Of a DNA stretch of 64,000 nt, positions 1-10,050 are shown in pieces. The DNA comes from Sphingobacteriales bacterium. GTDB taxonomy: Bacteria > Bacteroidota > Bacteroidia > Chitinophagales > Chitinophagaceae. A program made the translations under genes and the position numbers. The stretch's first letter is position 1. Each line of letters opens with the position of its first letter. The stretch spans positions 186,001-250,000 of the forward strand of contig JADJGB010000001.1 of assembly GCA_016708305.1 (NCBI GenBank). The letters run 5' to 3'. The notes beneath the pieces were generated by a model that saw only the letters and a list, made by a program, of their open reading frames with translations, was not told the DNA's origin and ran no database searches.

Positions 1-1
1 G

Positions 2-382
2 GCTTCAGAAGCCGGAGTGATATTGGCTATTGAAACTTCTCTTTCGGCTGCTGAGGAAGTAAGATTATTAAAGGATATCGCATCTCCTGCCATACAAATC
101 TATTTTAATTTTTCTAATCCAATAAAAGAGGGAAGAAACCTTTATAAAGAATTGAAGATTCTGGGTAAAAAGAATATTGCTATGATTCATGCAACAAATA
201 AAGACAGTGTATGGCTGCAGAATGATCGGGAGATTGATATGTATAAGGTAAAAGGGACTTTGGATGATATGGGCTGGAGCGGATGGCTTGTCGTAGAAAG
301 AAGTAGAGATGCCACCCAACCGAGAAATGTAAAGTATAATTATGGAGCCAATGTGGCGTATCTAAAAAAAGTGTTTCAGTGA
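2..382 (+). CDS. Sugar phosphate isomerase/epimerase, C-terminal part (cut by window edge)
   Basis: The reading frame is open from base 2 and ends in TGA at 380-382, so only the last ~127 residues are present. The text (ILAIETSLSAAEEVRLLKDI, IAMIHATNKDSVWL, WSGWLVVERSRD) matches the C-terminal strands of the xylose-isomerase-like TIM barrel (AP_endonuc_2 superfamily), where the E of IAIE and the E of VVER normally bind metal. Known members isomerise or epimerise sugars or cyclitols; the substrate cannot be told from this fragment. It overlaps the next small frame by a GTGA junction and heads a run of carbohydrate genes on the same strand. The upstream portion is outside the window. Confidence 0.75.
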   Translation, partial: ASEAGVILAIETSLSAAEEVRLLKDIASPAIQIYFNFSNPIKEGRNLYKELKILGKKNIAMIHATNKDSVWLQNDREIDMYKVKGTLDDMGWSGWLVVERSRDATQPRNVKYNYGANVAYLKKVFQ

Positions 383-570
383 GCAGAATAATCGTAAATA
401 TCTTTAGTTGGATCATTGTCTTTTCAGTTCAAAAATCAGTAAGTCAGATTTATGTATCGCCCGATGGTGATGACCATAGTAATGGAACGATGACTCAACC
501 TAAAGCAACGCTAAACGGCGCTGTGCTGTACAGATCGCGTTTTGAAAAATTGGATACAGGAACTCAATAA
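379..570 (+). pseudogene. N-terminal remnant of a secreted parallel beta-helix protein
   Basis: A 63-codon frame starts at a GTG that overlaps the previous stop. It reads as a short hydrophobic signal sequence (IIVNIFSWIIVFSVQKSVSQ) followed by IYVSPDGDDHSNGTMTQPKATLNGA, the characteristic opening of secreted right-handed parallel beta-helix enzymes (pectate-lyase-like, GH141-like). These proteins are normally 500 or more residues; here the frame stops after the first turn, and nothing in 571-641 continues it. I infer a truncated gene left by deletion. Its position between an isomerase and a GH2 gene fits a degraded glycan-utilisation operon. Confidence 0.55.
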
Positions 571-641
571 TATAAATTTCATATCGGCAAATCGTGAACA
601 ATCCGATATGACGGTTTGGGTGCCTTTAAAAAGATAAAATA

Positions 642-3600
642 ATGTTACCAACTTTTGAATTACAATCATCTTCCTTGCGTCGCACACTTCAGCTGTGGTG
701 CATATCCCAGATGATTTTCTTCATTCAGGCTAATGCTCAGTTAGTAGATAAAACGCCGGCGCCTGTTCCTGTTGCTCCTTCGGTATATAATCGAGAACCT
801 TACGAAGATCAGGCGGTAAGCGGCATTAATCGTGATGCGTCAAGAGCTACTGCTTATTCCTATTCAACCATTGAAGCTGCATTGAGAAATAATCGTGAAG
901 AAAGCGGTAGGTACCTTTCATTGAATGGTGGCTGGGATTTTGCATTTGCATCAAAACCCGGTGATGAACCCAAAGAGTTTTACAAAACACGTGTAAAAAA
1001 TTGGAAGAAAATTAGTGTGCCTTCCAATTGGGAACTGGAAGGTTATGATAAACCTATTTATAAAAGCGCTGTGTATCCTTTCCGACCGGTAAATCCACCT
1101 TTCGTACCAAGAGATTATAATGGTGTCGGATGTTATCAAAAAACCTTTGTAATTCCGCAAAAATGGAAAGATTTAAATGTTACACTACATTTTGGTGGTG
1201 TGAGCTCGGCATACAAAATATGGTTAAATGGTAAGTTTTTAGGTTATGCAGAGGATAGCTTTTTGCCATCCGAATTTAATATTACACCCTATTTGATTGA
1301 TGGTGAAAATGTTTTGTCGGTATGGGTAATTCGCTGGAGTGATGGCAGTTTTCTGGAAGATCAGGATCAATGGAGATTGAGTGGTATTCACAGAGAAGTG
1401 TATCTGATGGCAGAACCAAAATTTAGAATTGCCGATTTCTTTTATCAAACCAAGTTGGATAAGGAGTATAAAAATGCTACTCTGAGTATCAGGCCGAGAA
1501 TTGAGAACCTTTCTGGAACTGAAATGAAAGGATATGTATTAAAGGCACAGTTGTATGATGAAGGGCAACAGCCCGTATTGAAACAGCCATTATTAAAGAA
1601 CGCTGAGGATATTTTGAATGAAGTACATCCAAGATTAGACCGGATTAAATTTGGACTTTTAGAAACCATCATCCCTAATCCTAAAAAATGGAGTACTGAA
1701 GAACCAAATCGTTATACTTTGCTATTAACTCTTGAAGATAGCGCGGGTAATATTAAGGAAGCCAAATCCTGCAGGGTTGGTTTTAGATCTATTGAATTCA
1801 GAAAGGGGGATAGTAAGTTATTAATAAATGGAAAACTTACCTATCTGTATGGCGTTAACCGGCCAGACCACCACCCAACTAAGGGCAAGGCATTAAGTCG
1901 TGAAGATATTTTTCAGGATATTACAACCATAAAAAAATTTAACTTTAATTGTGTCCGGCTTTCTCATTATCCCAGCGACCCCTATCTATTAGATTTATGT
2001 GATGAGATGGGCATTATGGTGGTTGATGAGGCGAATCATGAAACGCATGGATTGGGTGGCAAACTCGATCATGATGCTACCTGGGCTTCGGCCTACCTTG
2101 ATAGGGTAACCAGAATGGTTTTACGCGATAAAAATCATCCATCAATCATTATGTGGAGTCTGGGTAATGAGTCAGGTAGCGGGTCCAATCATGCGGCTAT
2201 GGCGGGTTGGGTAAAAGACTTTGATATTACGCGCCCACTGCATTATGAACCCGCAATGGGAAGTCCGAGAGAAGAAGGCTATATAGATCCCTCTGATTCG
2301 CGATATTTAAAAGCGAACGACCACTCACACAGAATACAAAATCCAAATGATCAATATTATGTGGATGTGGTTAGTCGTATGTATCCTGCTCTTTATACAG
2401 CGCCTTTATTAGTCAATCAAAACAATGGAGATCATCGCCCCATCTTTTTTTGCGAATATGCTCATGCAATGGGTAACAGCGCCGGAAATTTGAAAGAGTT
2501 TTGGGATCAATGGCGAAGCCTGCCACGTGTTATCGGCGGATGTATCTGGGAGTTTAAAGACCAGGCGCTAACTAAAAAAGATGCAAGCGGAAACGCTTAT
2601 TATGTGTATGGCGGAGATTTTGGTGAAAAATATTTTGATGATTTTACTATTAAAGGAATTGTAAATGCAGATGGTTCCTCGAAAGGCGTAATGTATGAAT
2701 GTAAGCGAATCTTCCAGCCTATTCAGGTCGAATGGATTGATAAGGAAAAAGGACTTATTAAAATAATGAATTCAAGTCCCGTAAAAAACACTATGGATTA
2801 TGATGTGGTTCTTAAAGTCAGAACTGAAGGGATTGTCACTTCAAGTTATAATCTGCCTCCTGTAGATGTCCAACCGGAAGATAATACGATTGTCGACATA
2901 AGTAAATTTATTCCAAAACAAAGAGATAAGGAAATAATCATAGATATAAGCTTTAATCTCAGAAATAATACTACATGGGCTTCAAAAGGATATTCTATTG
3001 CCTCCAATCAATTGAATGCAACAGCATTGAGCAGACCTTACGGGTTTGCCGCTTCAATTCCTTTTAAAGAAACGGAACATGATTTTCTTGTGGAAGGAAA
3101 AAATTTTAAGGTTGCAATCAATAAGGAGAACGGCGCATTAAGTTCATATATTCTGGATGGAAAAGAAAAAATTTTCGCTCCTTTACTGCCACACTTTACA
3201 AGACCTCAAACGGATAATGATAAACGTGGGTGGAAAACGCAAAAGGTGTTAAAACAGTGGTATGAAAACCGGCCAAAGTTAATTGGTGTACAAAAGCATG
3301 TTCAAAACGAAAAAGAAGGTATATTGTCTTCTTATCAAATGATGAATGATAGTGTGGAGATAAAAGTATTTTATACTGTGAACAAAGAAGGTGTCATAAA
3401 AGTTGATTACTCTATAGTAACAGATGAGCATTTGCCCAATATTCCTAAAATTGGTATGCAAATGGGCGTTGATACAAACCTCACTGAACTTATGTGGTAT
3501 GGTCGTATTCGATGGAAAATTATATTGATAAAAATTATTGAAATGATATAGGCGTATATGAGTTGAACATTTACCGATTCATTGAAAACTATGTGGTACC

Positions 3601-3949
3601 ACAGGAAAATGGTAATCGCACCGATGTACGATGGATGCAGTTGAAAGGGGAAGCAGGAAAAAACGGAATTTTCATAACGGCTGATAGCCTGCTTAGTATG
3701 AGCGCCTGGCCTTATTCCGAAAAAAGTATTTCGGAAGCCAGACATACGATTGATTTACAGGATGCCGGTTACATCACACTAAATATTGATCTTATTCAAA
3801 TGGGTGTGGGAGGAAATGACAGCTGGAGTGAGGTGGCAGCTCCTTTGGAGCAATATCAGATTAAACAGGGAAACTATAGCTACTCTTTTTATATTTCTTC
3901 TGGGGATATTTTATTGAGGAGGAAAAATGGAGGAACAAAAAAACAGTAA
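642..3949 (+). pseudogene. Glycoside hydrolase family 2 beta-galactosidase, frameshifted and nonsense-mutated
   Basis: Residues 1-969 (642-3551) carry an N-terminal hydrophobic segment, the GH2 sugar-binding and immunoglobulin-like domains and the TIM barrel. The acid/base motif WSLGNESGSGSNHAA and the nucleophile region FFCEYAHAMGNSAGNL are both visible. The C-terminal small domain (bgal_small_N type: RPQTDNDKRGW, MWYGR) breaks at about 3505. The text then continues in another frame (MENYIDKNY at 3512, then NDIGVYELNIYRFIENYVVP) to 3949, with an additional in-frame TGA at 3539-3541. Two independent lesions argue for genuine decay rather than one sequencing error. The product would be a periplasmic or secreted exo-beta-galactosidase of about 1100 residues. 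It lies 3 bp from the GH106 gene, so the two were probably co-transcribed. Confidence 0.85.
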
Positions 3950-3951
3950 TA

Positions 3952-6900
3952 ATGAGGACAATAAAATATTTAATCCTGTTTGTTGCTTTTATTAGTATTT
4001 TCTCAAATGGATTTTCTCAGAATAAAAATTCCGTAGAAACTGTCTTTTACAATCCGCCGGCTGAGGCAAAGCCGTGGGTGTTGTGGTATTGGATGCACGC
4101 CGCCGTTTCCAAAGAAGGGATTACCGCCGATTTGGAAGCTATGAAATCAGTGGGAATTGAAGGTGCTTATTTAGTTTGTATATACGACACAGTAAGCCGG
4201 ATACCATTTGATAAACCTGCCAGGCAACTATCTCCATTGTGGTGGGAGATGGTGAATCATGCTTTTAAGGAATGTAAGCGCTTAGGGCTAAAACTGGCTT
4301 TTCATGTGAGTGATGGTTTTGCCTTGGCGGGCGGCCCCTGGATAAGACCCGAGCAATCCATGCAAAAACTCGTCTGGTCAAAAACCTATATTAGCGGCAC
4401 TCATACCGGCATCATCAAATTAAAACAGCCCGAAGCCAAAGAAAATTTTTATAAAGATATTGCTGTTTTTGCTTATCCCGCTAATTCATCAAACAACTAT
4501 CAAATGAGACTTCCTGAACCGATTGTTTCTACCAGTATAGGAGCAGATGCATCTTTTCTTAGCAAACCGGGAGATGATTCTAAAACCTTCAGAAGTGATA
4601 CCCTCTGTTGGATTCAGTATCAATATGATGCGCCATTTACATTGCGATCTTTAAAAACATATACGGGTGGCAATAATTATCAATCTCAAAGACTGATTTT
4701 GCAATCAAGTAATGATGGCAAAAATTTTAAGACCATTTTGAGATTGCAACCTCCTCGACATGGGTGGCAGGATACGGATGAAGATTATACTTTTTCTATT
4801 CCTGAAACTACGGCTACCTATTTTCGTTTTGTATATGATAAAACCGGTACAGAACCGGGCTCCGAAGACTTGGATGCAGCAAAATGGAAACCCACATTAA
4901 AAATCAAAGGTCTTTATTTAAGTGATGAGCCGGTTATCAATCAAATTGAAGCTAAAAATGGAAGTATCTGGCGTGTGGCGGAATATACAACCGCGGAAAT
5001 GGTTCCCGCCTCTGAAGCCGTTCCCCTTGACCGTGTAATCAATTTAACAGATAAAATGGATGCAGATGGTAAACTGAATTGGAAACCTGCTTCCGGTAAT
5101 TGGGTAGTAGTGAGGATTGGCCATACTTCTACCGGACACGTTAACGTTACCGGAGGCGCTGCTAAAGGTTTGGAGTGCGATAAATTTAGTGTAGAAGCAA
5201 TTAAGCTGCAATACGATAACTGGTTTGGTAAAGTATATGAAAATACCGACTCTGGTCTGGTTGAAGAGGTTCTGAAAATATTTTATATAGACAGTTGGGA
5301 AGCAGGCAGTCAAAACTGGAGCGCTAATTTTCTGTATGAATTTAAAAAAAGAAGAGGATATGACTTGCTGCCTTATCTTTTATTGATGACGGGGGTTCCG
5401 GTTGAGAGTGTTGTTAAGTCAGAGAAAATTCTGCATGATGTGAGAGAGACCATAGCCGAACTCGTTAACGATATATTTTATAAAACACTCAGAAAGTTGG
5501 CTGATCAAAAAGATTTAAAATTTAATGCCGAAAACGTATCGCCAACAATGGTGAGCGATGGCTTACTACATTTTAAAACGGTTGATTACCCGACAGGCGA
5601 GTTCTGGCTAAACAGCCCTACACATGATAAGCCCAACGACATGTTTGATGCTATTACTGCTGCACATATTTATGGAAAAAGAATCATACAGGCAGAGGCA
5701 TTTACTACGCTCAGGATGGATTGGACGGCACATCCGGGTAGTCTGAAGGCGATTGGCGACAGAAATTTTGCAATGGGAATTAATAGAATGGTTTTTCATG
5801 TAAATGCTTTAAATCCTTGGTTAGATAAAAAGCCGGGAATGACCTTGGGAGGAATTGGATTATTTTTTCAGAGAGACCAAACCTGGTATAATCAGAGTAA
5901 GGCATGGATAGACCACATAACGAGAGTTTCTGCCGTGCTACAACAGGGAAGTCCTGTAACGGATATTGCTGTATTTATTGGAGAAGAGATTCCGAGGCGT
6001 TCAGTTTTACCGGATCGTTTGGCGGGAACGTTGCCGGGTATTATCGGAGAAAAGAGAATTGAACAGGAAAAGCGACGTTTACTGAATCAGGGTCAACCAC
6101 AAAGAACAAAACCAATAGGCGTAAGCCATTCGGCAAATATGGCTGACCCTGAAAATTGGACAGATGCGCTGAATGGTTATAAATATGATTGTTTTAATTC
6201 GGATGTGCTGATGCAGATGCGTGTGAAAGATGGTAAGGTAATTACTCCGGGAGGCACCGCTTATTCCGTTTTGGTGATCCCCGGGAAACACCCGATGCAG
6301 CCGAATCAATTTTTATCTATAGAGGTGGCTGCCAAATTGTTACAACTGGCAAAGGACGGGGCTAACATTATTATGCCACCTGATGGTTGGGGTACGTATG
6401 AATCAGGTGAAAAAGAGTTGGAATATAGAAAAATTTTATCCGAGCTTTTTAGCAAACAAAATAAAAAAGGACGGGTCATTGCCGCACCTTTTTTCGATGA
6501 AAACTTTGAGCAGTTTGGTGTACAACCTGATGTGAAATTGTTGAGTGGCAAAGATACCATAGCGTGGACTCACAGAGGAACTGAAAATGGAGAAGATGTT
6601 TATTTTGTTTCAAACCAGTTGAATGAAAGAAGAAAAATTGATTTGAGTTTTAGGCAAAATGGAAAGGGATTAACAATTCTGGACCCTGTTTCAGGAAAAG
6701 TAGCAGATAATTTTACTTATAAAATTGCTGCTGACAGAGCAATAATAAATCTGGATTTTGAACCCGCTCAATCATTTTTTTTTGTATTTGTTGAAAAAAC
6801 AAGCGGTTACAAAACAAAATCATCTGCACCTAAATTTACGAATGAAAAATTGTTGTCAGAAGGATGGCGTATTCAGTTTGATTCTACTTATGGCGGACCT

Positions 6901-7316
6901 CGAGAGAAGCTGGTTATGAATGAGCTGAAGTTATGGAATGAAACCGATGATCCGGGAGTTAAGTATTATTCAGGGAGCGCTGTCTATTACAATCAGTTTG
7001 CCATAAAGAAAATTAAAAGGGGCAACCTGTTTGGATTTGTTTGGAAAACGTCTATAACCTTGCCACTGTAATGATTAATGGCATTGATTGTGGAACTATA
7101 TGGGCTAAACCATATAAGTTAGATATCTCAAAAGCGATAAAACAGGGTGCGAACAATATTGAAATAAAAGTAACCAACACCTGGTACAACCGACTTATTG
7201 GTGACCAACTCTTGCCCGAATCGGAACGAATCACCTGGACTACTGCTCCATTCATTCTGGAGGGATGGCCATTATTACCTGCCGGTTTAGAAAAAAAGGT
7301 GAGAATAGAATGGTAA
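3952..7316 (+). pseudogene. GH106-like alpha-L-rhamnosidase with a C-terminal frameshift
   Basis: Starts with a cleavable signal peptide (MRTIKYLILFVAFISIFSNGFSQ), then NPPAEAKPWVLWYWMHAAVS and DLEAMKSVGIEGAYL, the typical opening of GH106-family rhamnosidases. A discoidin-like insert and the catalytic barrel follow (HVSDGFALAGGPWI, FYIDSWEAGSQNW, QAEAFTT). The 1039-codon frame ends at 7071, but the last beta-sandwich segment (ENVYNLATVMINGIDCGTIW to VRIEW) continues in a different frame to 7316. Restoring one A in the A4 run just before GGGG at about 7015-7025 would give KKGQPVWICLENVYNL, so a single homopolymer deletion explains the break; it may be real or a read error. Full length would be about 1120 residues, normal for the family. 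Likely role: releasing rhamnose from plant or bacterial polysaccharides in the periplasm. Confidence 0.8.
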
Positions 7317-7320
7317 AATT

Positions 7321-7348
7321 AAAAAAGAAGCGGTTAGGCTTCTTTTTT
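7321..7348. terminator. Bidirectional intrinsic terminator
   Basis: AAAAAAGAAGC at 7321-7331 pairs perfectly with GCTTCTTTTTT at 7338-7348 around a six-base loop, giving a hairpin followed by T's on + and on -. It closes the + strand glycosidase run ending at 7316 and overlaps the stop codon end of the THX gene on the - strand. Confidence 0.65.
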
Positions 7349-7450
7349 CTTTTCGGCTACTTTCTTTTTGGGAGGGTTTGCCGGGCGGCTTTTCCCGAAA
7401 GAACCCAAAAAACGTTTTCCTTTTGCTGTTTTTTTATCTCCTCTACCCAT
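7334..7450 (-). CDS. 30S ribosomal protein THX
   Basis: A 38-residue, strongly basic peptide beginning MGRGDKKTAKGKRFLGSFG and ending in a lysine/alanine tail. The GxGDKKTxxGKRxxGSxG core is diagnostic of THX (the Thx/S31e-like small-subunit protein conserved in Bacteroidota). The frame extends 28 codons upstream, but that part has no similarity to THX and is unusually rich in hydrophobic and leucine residues, so I chose the ATG at 7448-7450. It would bind the head of the 30S subunit. Its stop falls inside the terminator hairpin at 7321-7348. Confidence 0.8.
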   Translation of the reverse strand: MGRGDKKTAKGKRFLGSFGKSRPANPPKKKVAEKKKEA

Positions 7451-7543
7451 GATTGAATTATTTAATTTTTGCAAATGTAAGGGTTGTTGAATAAAAAATG
7501 CCCCGAATTTTGAAATTCGAGGCAATAAATACAATACGTTCGT

Positions 7544-7813
7544 TTAGATTTTTGAAGATAACTCCTTACCTGGCTTAAAGCGCGCCACTTTTTTTGCTTT
7601 AATTTTAATAACGGCGCCTGTTTGTGGGTTGCGCCCGTTTCTTGCAGCCCTCTTCGTTACAGAAAAAGTACCAAATCCTACTAAGGTAACTTTGCCACCT
7701 CCTTTTAAAGTTTTTTGTACAGTAGTAGTAAACGAATCTAAAGCGGCATTAGCCTGTGTTTTTGTAATGCCCGCATCGTTAGCGATTTTTTCAATTAATT
7801 CACCTTTGTTCAT
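7544..7813 (-). CDS. HU family DNA-binding protein
   Basis: An 89-residue protein starting MNKGELIEKIANDAGITKTQ with GGKVTLVGFGTFSVTKRAARNGRNPQTG and a KARKVARFKPGKEL-like tail. These are the dimerisation helices, the beta-arm with the NPQTG proline tip, and the terminal helix of HU/IHF proteins at normal full length. It is a nucleoid-associated protein that bends DNA without strong sequence preference. It is encoded alone, with its own likely promoter at 7844-7851, and is followed at 94 bp by the THX gene on the same strand. Confidence 0.95.
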   Translation of the reverse strand: MNKGELIEKIANDAGITKTQANAALDSFTTTVQKTLKGGGKVTLVGFGTFSVTKRAARNGRNPQTGAVIKIKAKKVARFKPGKELSSKI

Positions 7814-7843
7814 AAATAAATTTTTAATGATTTTTTAACTCAA

Positions 7844-7851
7844 CAAATTTA
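7844..7851 (-). promoter_or_regulatory. Putative -7 box upstream of the HU gene
   Basis: On the minus strand this reads TAAATTTG, matching the Bacteroidota -7 consensus TAnnTTTG, 31 bases upstream of the HU start codon. I did not find a convincing -33 TTG at the expected spacing, so the call rests on one element only. Confidence 0.4.
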
Positions 7852-8108
7852 ATCTGATTTTTCAAATAATTACCTCATAGTATGGAAAGCGATGTTTTGT
7901 TCAGGCGGTTAAAAACCGCTCAGGATAAGTGTTTGCTTAAGTTTTGGAAAAATAGAAAAGTGAAATTAAATCAGATGAGGTTGCTGAAAGCCTTACCGGC
8001 AAAGGGTTTTAAAGGAAAGATAGTTCAAGCATCGGACTGGTAAAGGGGTTAATTAAATATACAATTATTTTTTAATAGTGATTACGGGCCAAAAAATTTT
8101 ATACACAA
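7852..8108. other. Non-coding gap between the HU and DUF4286 genes
   Basis: About 260 bases without a credible frame. The only structure I see is a short perfect hairpin, GCGGTT-AAA-AACCGC, at about 7905-7919, without a downstream T-run. Apart from the upstream HU promoter region, nothing else is recognisable. Confidence 0.4.
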
Positions 8109-8429
8109 TCAATTCACAATCTCCATAATGGTGCGAAAAGAGAAAAATTGATCGCCCCATTTGATAAAACTTGCGTTTCGCAAATCATCTGCAAACTGAT
8201 CCAGATATGTATTTAAAATGTCTTCACTTTTTGCATAATACTGCACCGCATAGGTAATCCCTTCTTCATCGTCATGCTCTTTTAATTTTAATAAAATGCC
8301 TTTGGAAAAGCAGCCTGTTGCCAACATTGCCGGAATATGTTCTTTTTGTATCCATTGCAGCCAGTCATCATGAATGGCATAGGCCACCTTAGTTGTTACA
8401 TTATAAATTATTTTTGCTTCGATTGTCAT
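8109..8429 (-). CDS. DUF4286 family protein
   Basis: A 106-residue protein starting MTIEAKIIYNVTTKVAYAIHDDWLQW. The pattern of an initial beta strand ending in YNVT, W-hxWhxxxHIP, TGCF, and YxVQYYAKS is that of DUF4286, a ferredoxin-like alpha/beta family with no assigned function, common in Bacteroidota. The frame is open further upstream, but the ATG at 8427-8429 overlaps the stop of the exonuclease III gene as ATGA, which suggests translational coupling in a two-gene operon. A link to DNA repair is only suggested by that neighbour. Confidence 0.75.
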   Translation of the reverse strand: MTIEAKIIYNVTTKVAYAIHDDWLQWIQKEHIPAMLATGCFSKGILLKLKEHDDEEGITYAVQYYAKSEDILNTYLDQFADDLRNASFIKWGDQFFSFRTIMEIVN

Positions 8430-9199
8430 TCTTTCTTCAATTTTAAGAATACGGGGCAATGATCGCTGTGTTTTACATCGGGAAGAATATCGGCATCTTC
8501 CACCTTTCTTTTTAAGGCTTCACTGACGCTGATATAATCAATCCTCCATCCCTTATTGTTAAGCCGTACACTGGGAAACCGTTGACTCCACCAACTATAC
8601 CGGTGCGGCTCGCCAGGGTGAATTAAACGAAAACTGTCATTCATTCCATTGTTGAAAAATTTGTCCATCCACGCTCTTTCTTCTGGCAAAAATCCGGAAG
8701 AGTTTTTGTTCCCTTTAGGATCATGTATATCCATTTCGGTATGGGCAATATTATAATCACCGCATAGTATTAGTTTCGGATGGTTTTTGCGCACCTCATT
8801 GAGGTAATCAAAAAATTCGTTCAACCATTCATACTTATAGGTTTGTCTAACATCTCCGCTGGTTCCAGATGGAAAATAAGCATTGATAAGCCTTATTTCC
8901 CCAAAATCCATCTGTATCACCCTGCCTTCTTCATCGCTTATTTTGTGGCCGGTTCCGTAAAGGATTTTATCAGGTTTTATCTTTGTAAAAACAGCCACAC
9001 CGCTATATCCTTTCTTTTGGGCAGAAAACCAGTAATCTTCATATCCCAAATCATTAAACAATTTATGATTTACATTTTCTTTCAATGCCTTGGTTTCCTG
9101 CACACATACAATGTCTGCAGGGTCTGTTTTTAACCATTCGATGAAACCCTTGTTTATAGCTGCTCTTATGCCATTTACATTATAGCTGATGATCCGCAT
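8426..9199 (-). CDS. xth: Exodeoxyribonuclease III
   Basis: A 257-residue endonuclease/exonuclease/phosphatase fold protein. It contains NVNGIRAAINKGF with the metal-binding Asn, the VCVQETKA glutamate, GDYNIAHTEMDI with the catalytic Asp and Asn, WRIDYISVS, and the final SDHCPV Asp-His pair. It acts on apurinic/apyrimidinic sites and removes 3' blocking groups in base excision repair in the cytoplasm. Length and all catalytic motifs are normal, so it should be active. It is translationally coupled to the following DUF4286 gene by a 4-bp overlap. Confidence 0.95.
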   Translation of the reverse strand: MRIISYNVNGIRAAINKGFIEWLKTDPADIVCVQETKALKENVNHKLFNDLGYEDYWFSAQKKGYSGVAVFTKIKPDKILYGTGHKISDEEGRVIQMDFGEIRLINAYFPSGTSGDVRQTYKYEWLNEFFDYLNEVRKNHPKLILCGDYNIAHTEMDIHDPKGNKNSSGFLPEERAWMDKFFNNGMNDSFRLIHPGEPHRYSWWSQRFPSVRLNNKGWRIDYISVSEALKRKVEDADILPDVKHSDHCPVFLKLKKE

Positions 9200-9346
9200 T
9201 GCCTGATATTTTTGTTCAAAGGAAATAAATAATGTGTAAATTATTGTAAATTTTATTTTAACTTTCAGTCTTTGTAGTTATAATATGCGTAAAGTAAAAA
9301 GAAAAAGAAAATAAGAATACAAAGACTGATACCTGCCAAGGCGCAT

Positions 9347-10042
9347 GTGTATTTGGAGGGACCAAAAAGCAGGGGATACGAATTAGGGTTTTTAATCAGA
9401 GTATTCAGACAGTTTCTGAGAGGATTCAGAGCGCTACATTTTATGCCGCCCTGTATTACCGTTTTTGGATCTGCAAGATTTGACGAAAACCATCTTTATT
9501 ACAAAAAGGCAAGAGAGTTTGGACAAAAAATTGCCGAATTAGGTTTTTCTACCATGACAGGTGGCGGCCCGGGAATAATGGAAGCCGCCAATCGTGGCGC
9601 TTTTGAAAAAGATGGTACCTCAATTGGATGTAATATCCTTTTGCCTTTTGAGCAGAAGTATAATCCCTACCTTACCAAGTCCATCACTTTTGAACACTTT
9701 TTTGTAAGAAAAGTATTATTGGTAAAATATAGTTATGCATTTATCATCATGCCGGGCGGATTTGGCACCATGGATGAGTTTTTTGAAACTTTAACATTGG
9801 TGCAAACCAAGACAATCACCGAGTTTCCCATTGTATTGTTTGGTAAGGAATACTACAAAGACCTGATGGCGGTGATTGAGGATATGGCTCAAAAAGGAAC
9901 GATAGCCAAAGATGATATGAGTCTGGTATTGCTGACAGATAGTATTGATGAGGCAATGAGTCATATTGCACGCTATCTGAAATCAAATTATACTATAAAA
10001 AAACGATTTATAAAGTTACCCTGGTTTTTTGAAAAAAATTAG
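9347..10042 (+). CDS. LOG family (Lonely Guy-type) protein, putative cytokinin riboside monophosphate phosphoribohydrolase
   Basis: A 231-residue Rossmann-fold protein with both LOG signatures: GGGPGIMEAANRGA and PGGFGTMDEFFE. Family members cleave the N-glycosidic bond of nucleoside 5'-monophosphates; the physiological substrate in bacteria is usually unclear. I accept a GTG start at 9347 because the frame is open only back to a stop at 9290-9292 and contains no ATG before ITVFGSARF. It is a single gene converging on the sugar dehydrogenase gene, 8 bp away, with no obvious hairpin between them. Confidence 0.88.
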   Translation: MYLEGPKSRGYELGFLIRVFRQFLRGFRALHFMPPCITVFGSARFDENHLYYKKAREFGQKIAELGFSTMTGGGPGIMEAANRGAFEKDGTSIGCNILLPFEQKYNPYLTKSITFEHFFVRKVLLVKYSYAFIIMPGGFGTMDEFFETLTLVQTKTITEFPIVLFGKEYYKDLMAVIEDMAQKGTIAKDDMSLVLLTDSIDEAMSHIARYLKSNYTIKKRFIKLPWFFEKN

Positions 10043-10050
10043 AGTACCGT

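Noticed and set aside
7265..7456. Plus-strand 63-codon frame overlapping THX
   Set aside because: Antisense of the THX gene and terminator; the peptide is phenylalanine-rich low complexity without family resemblance.
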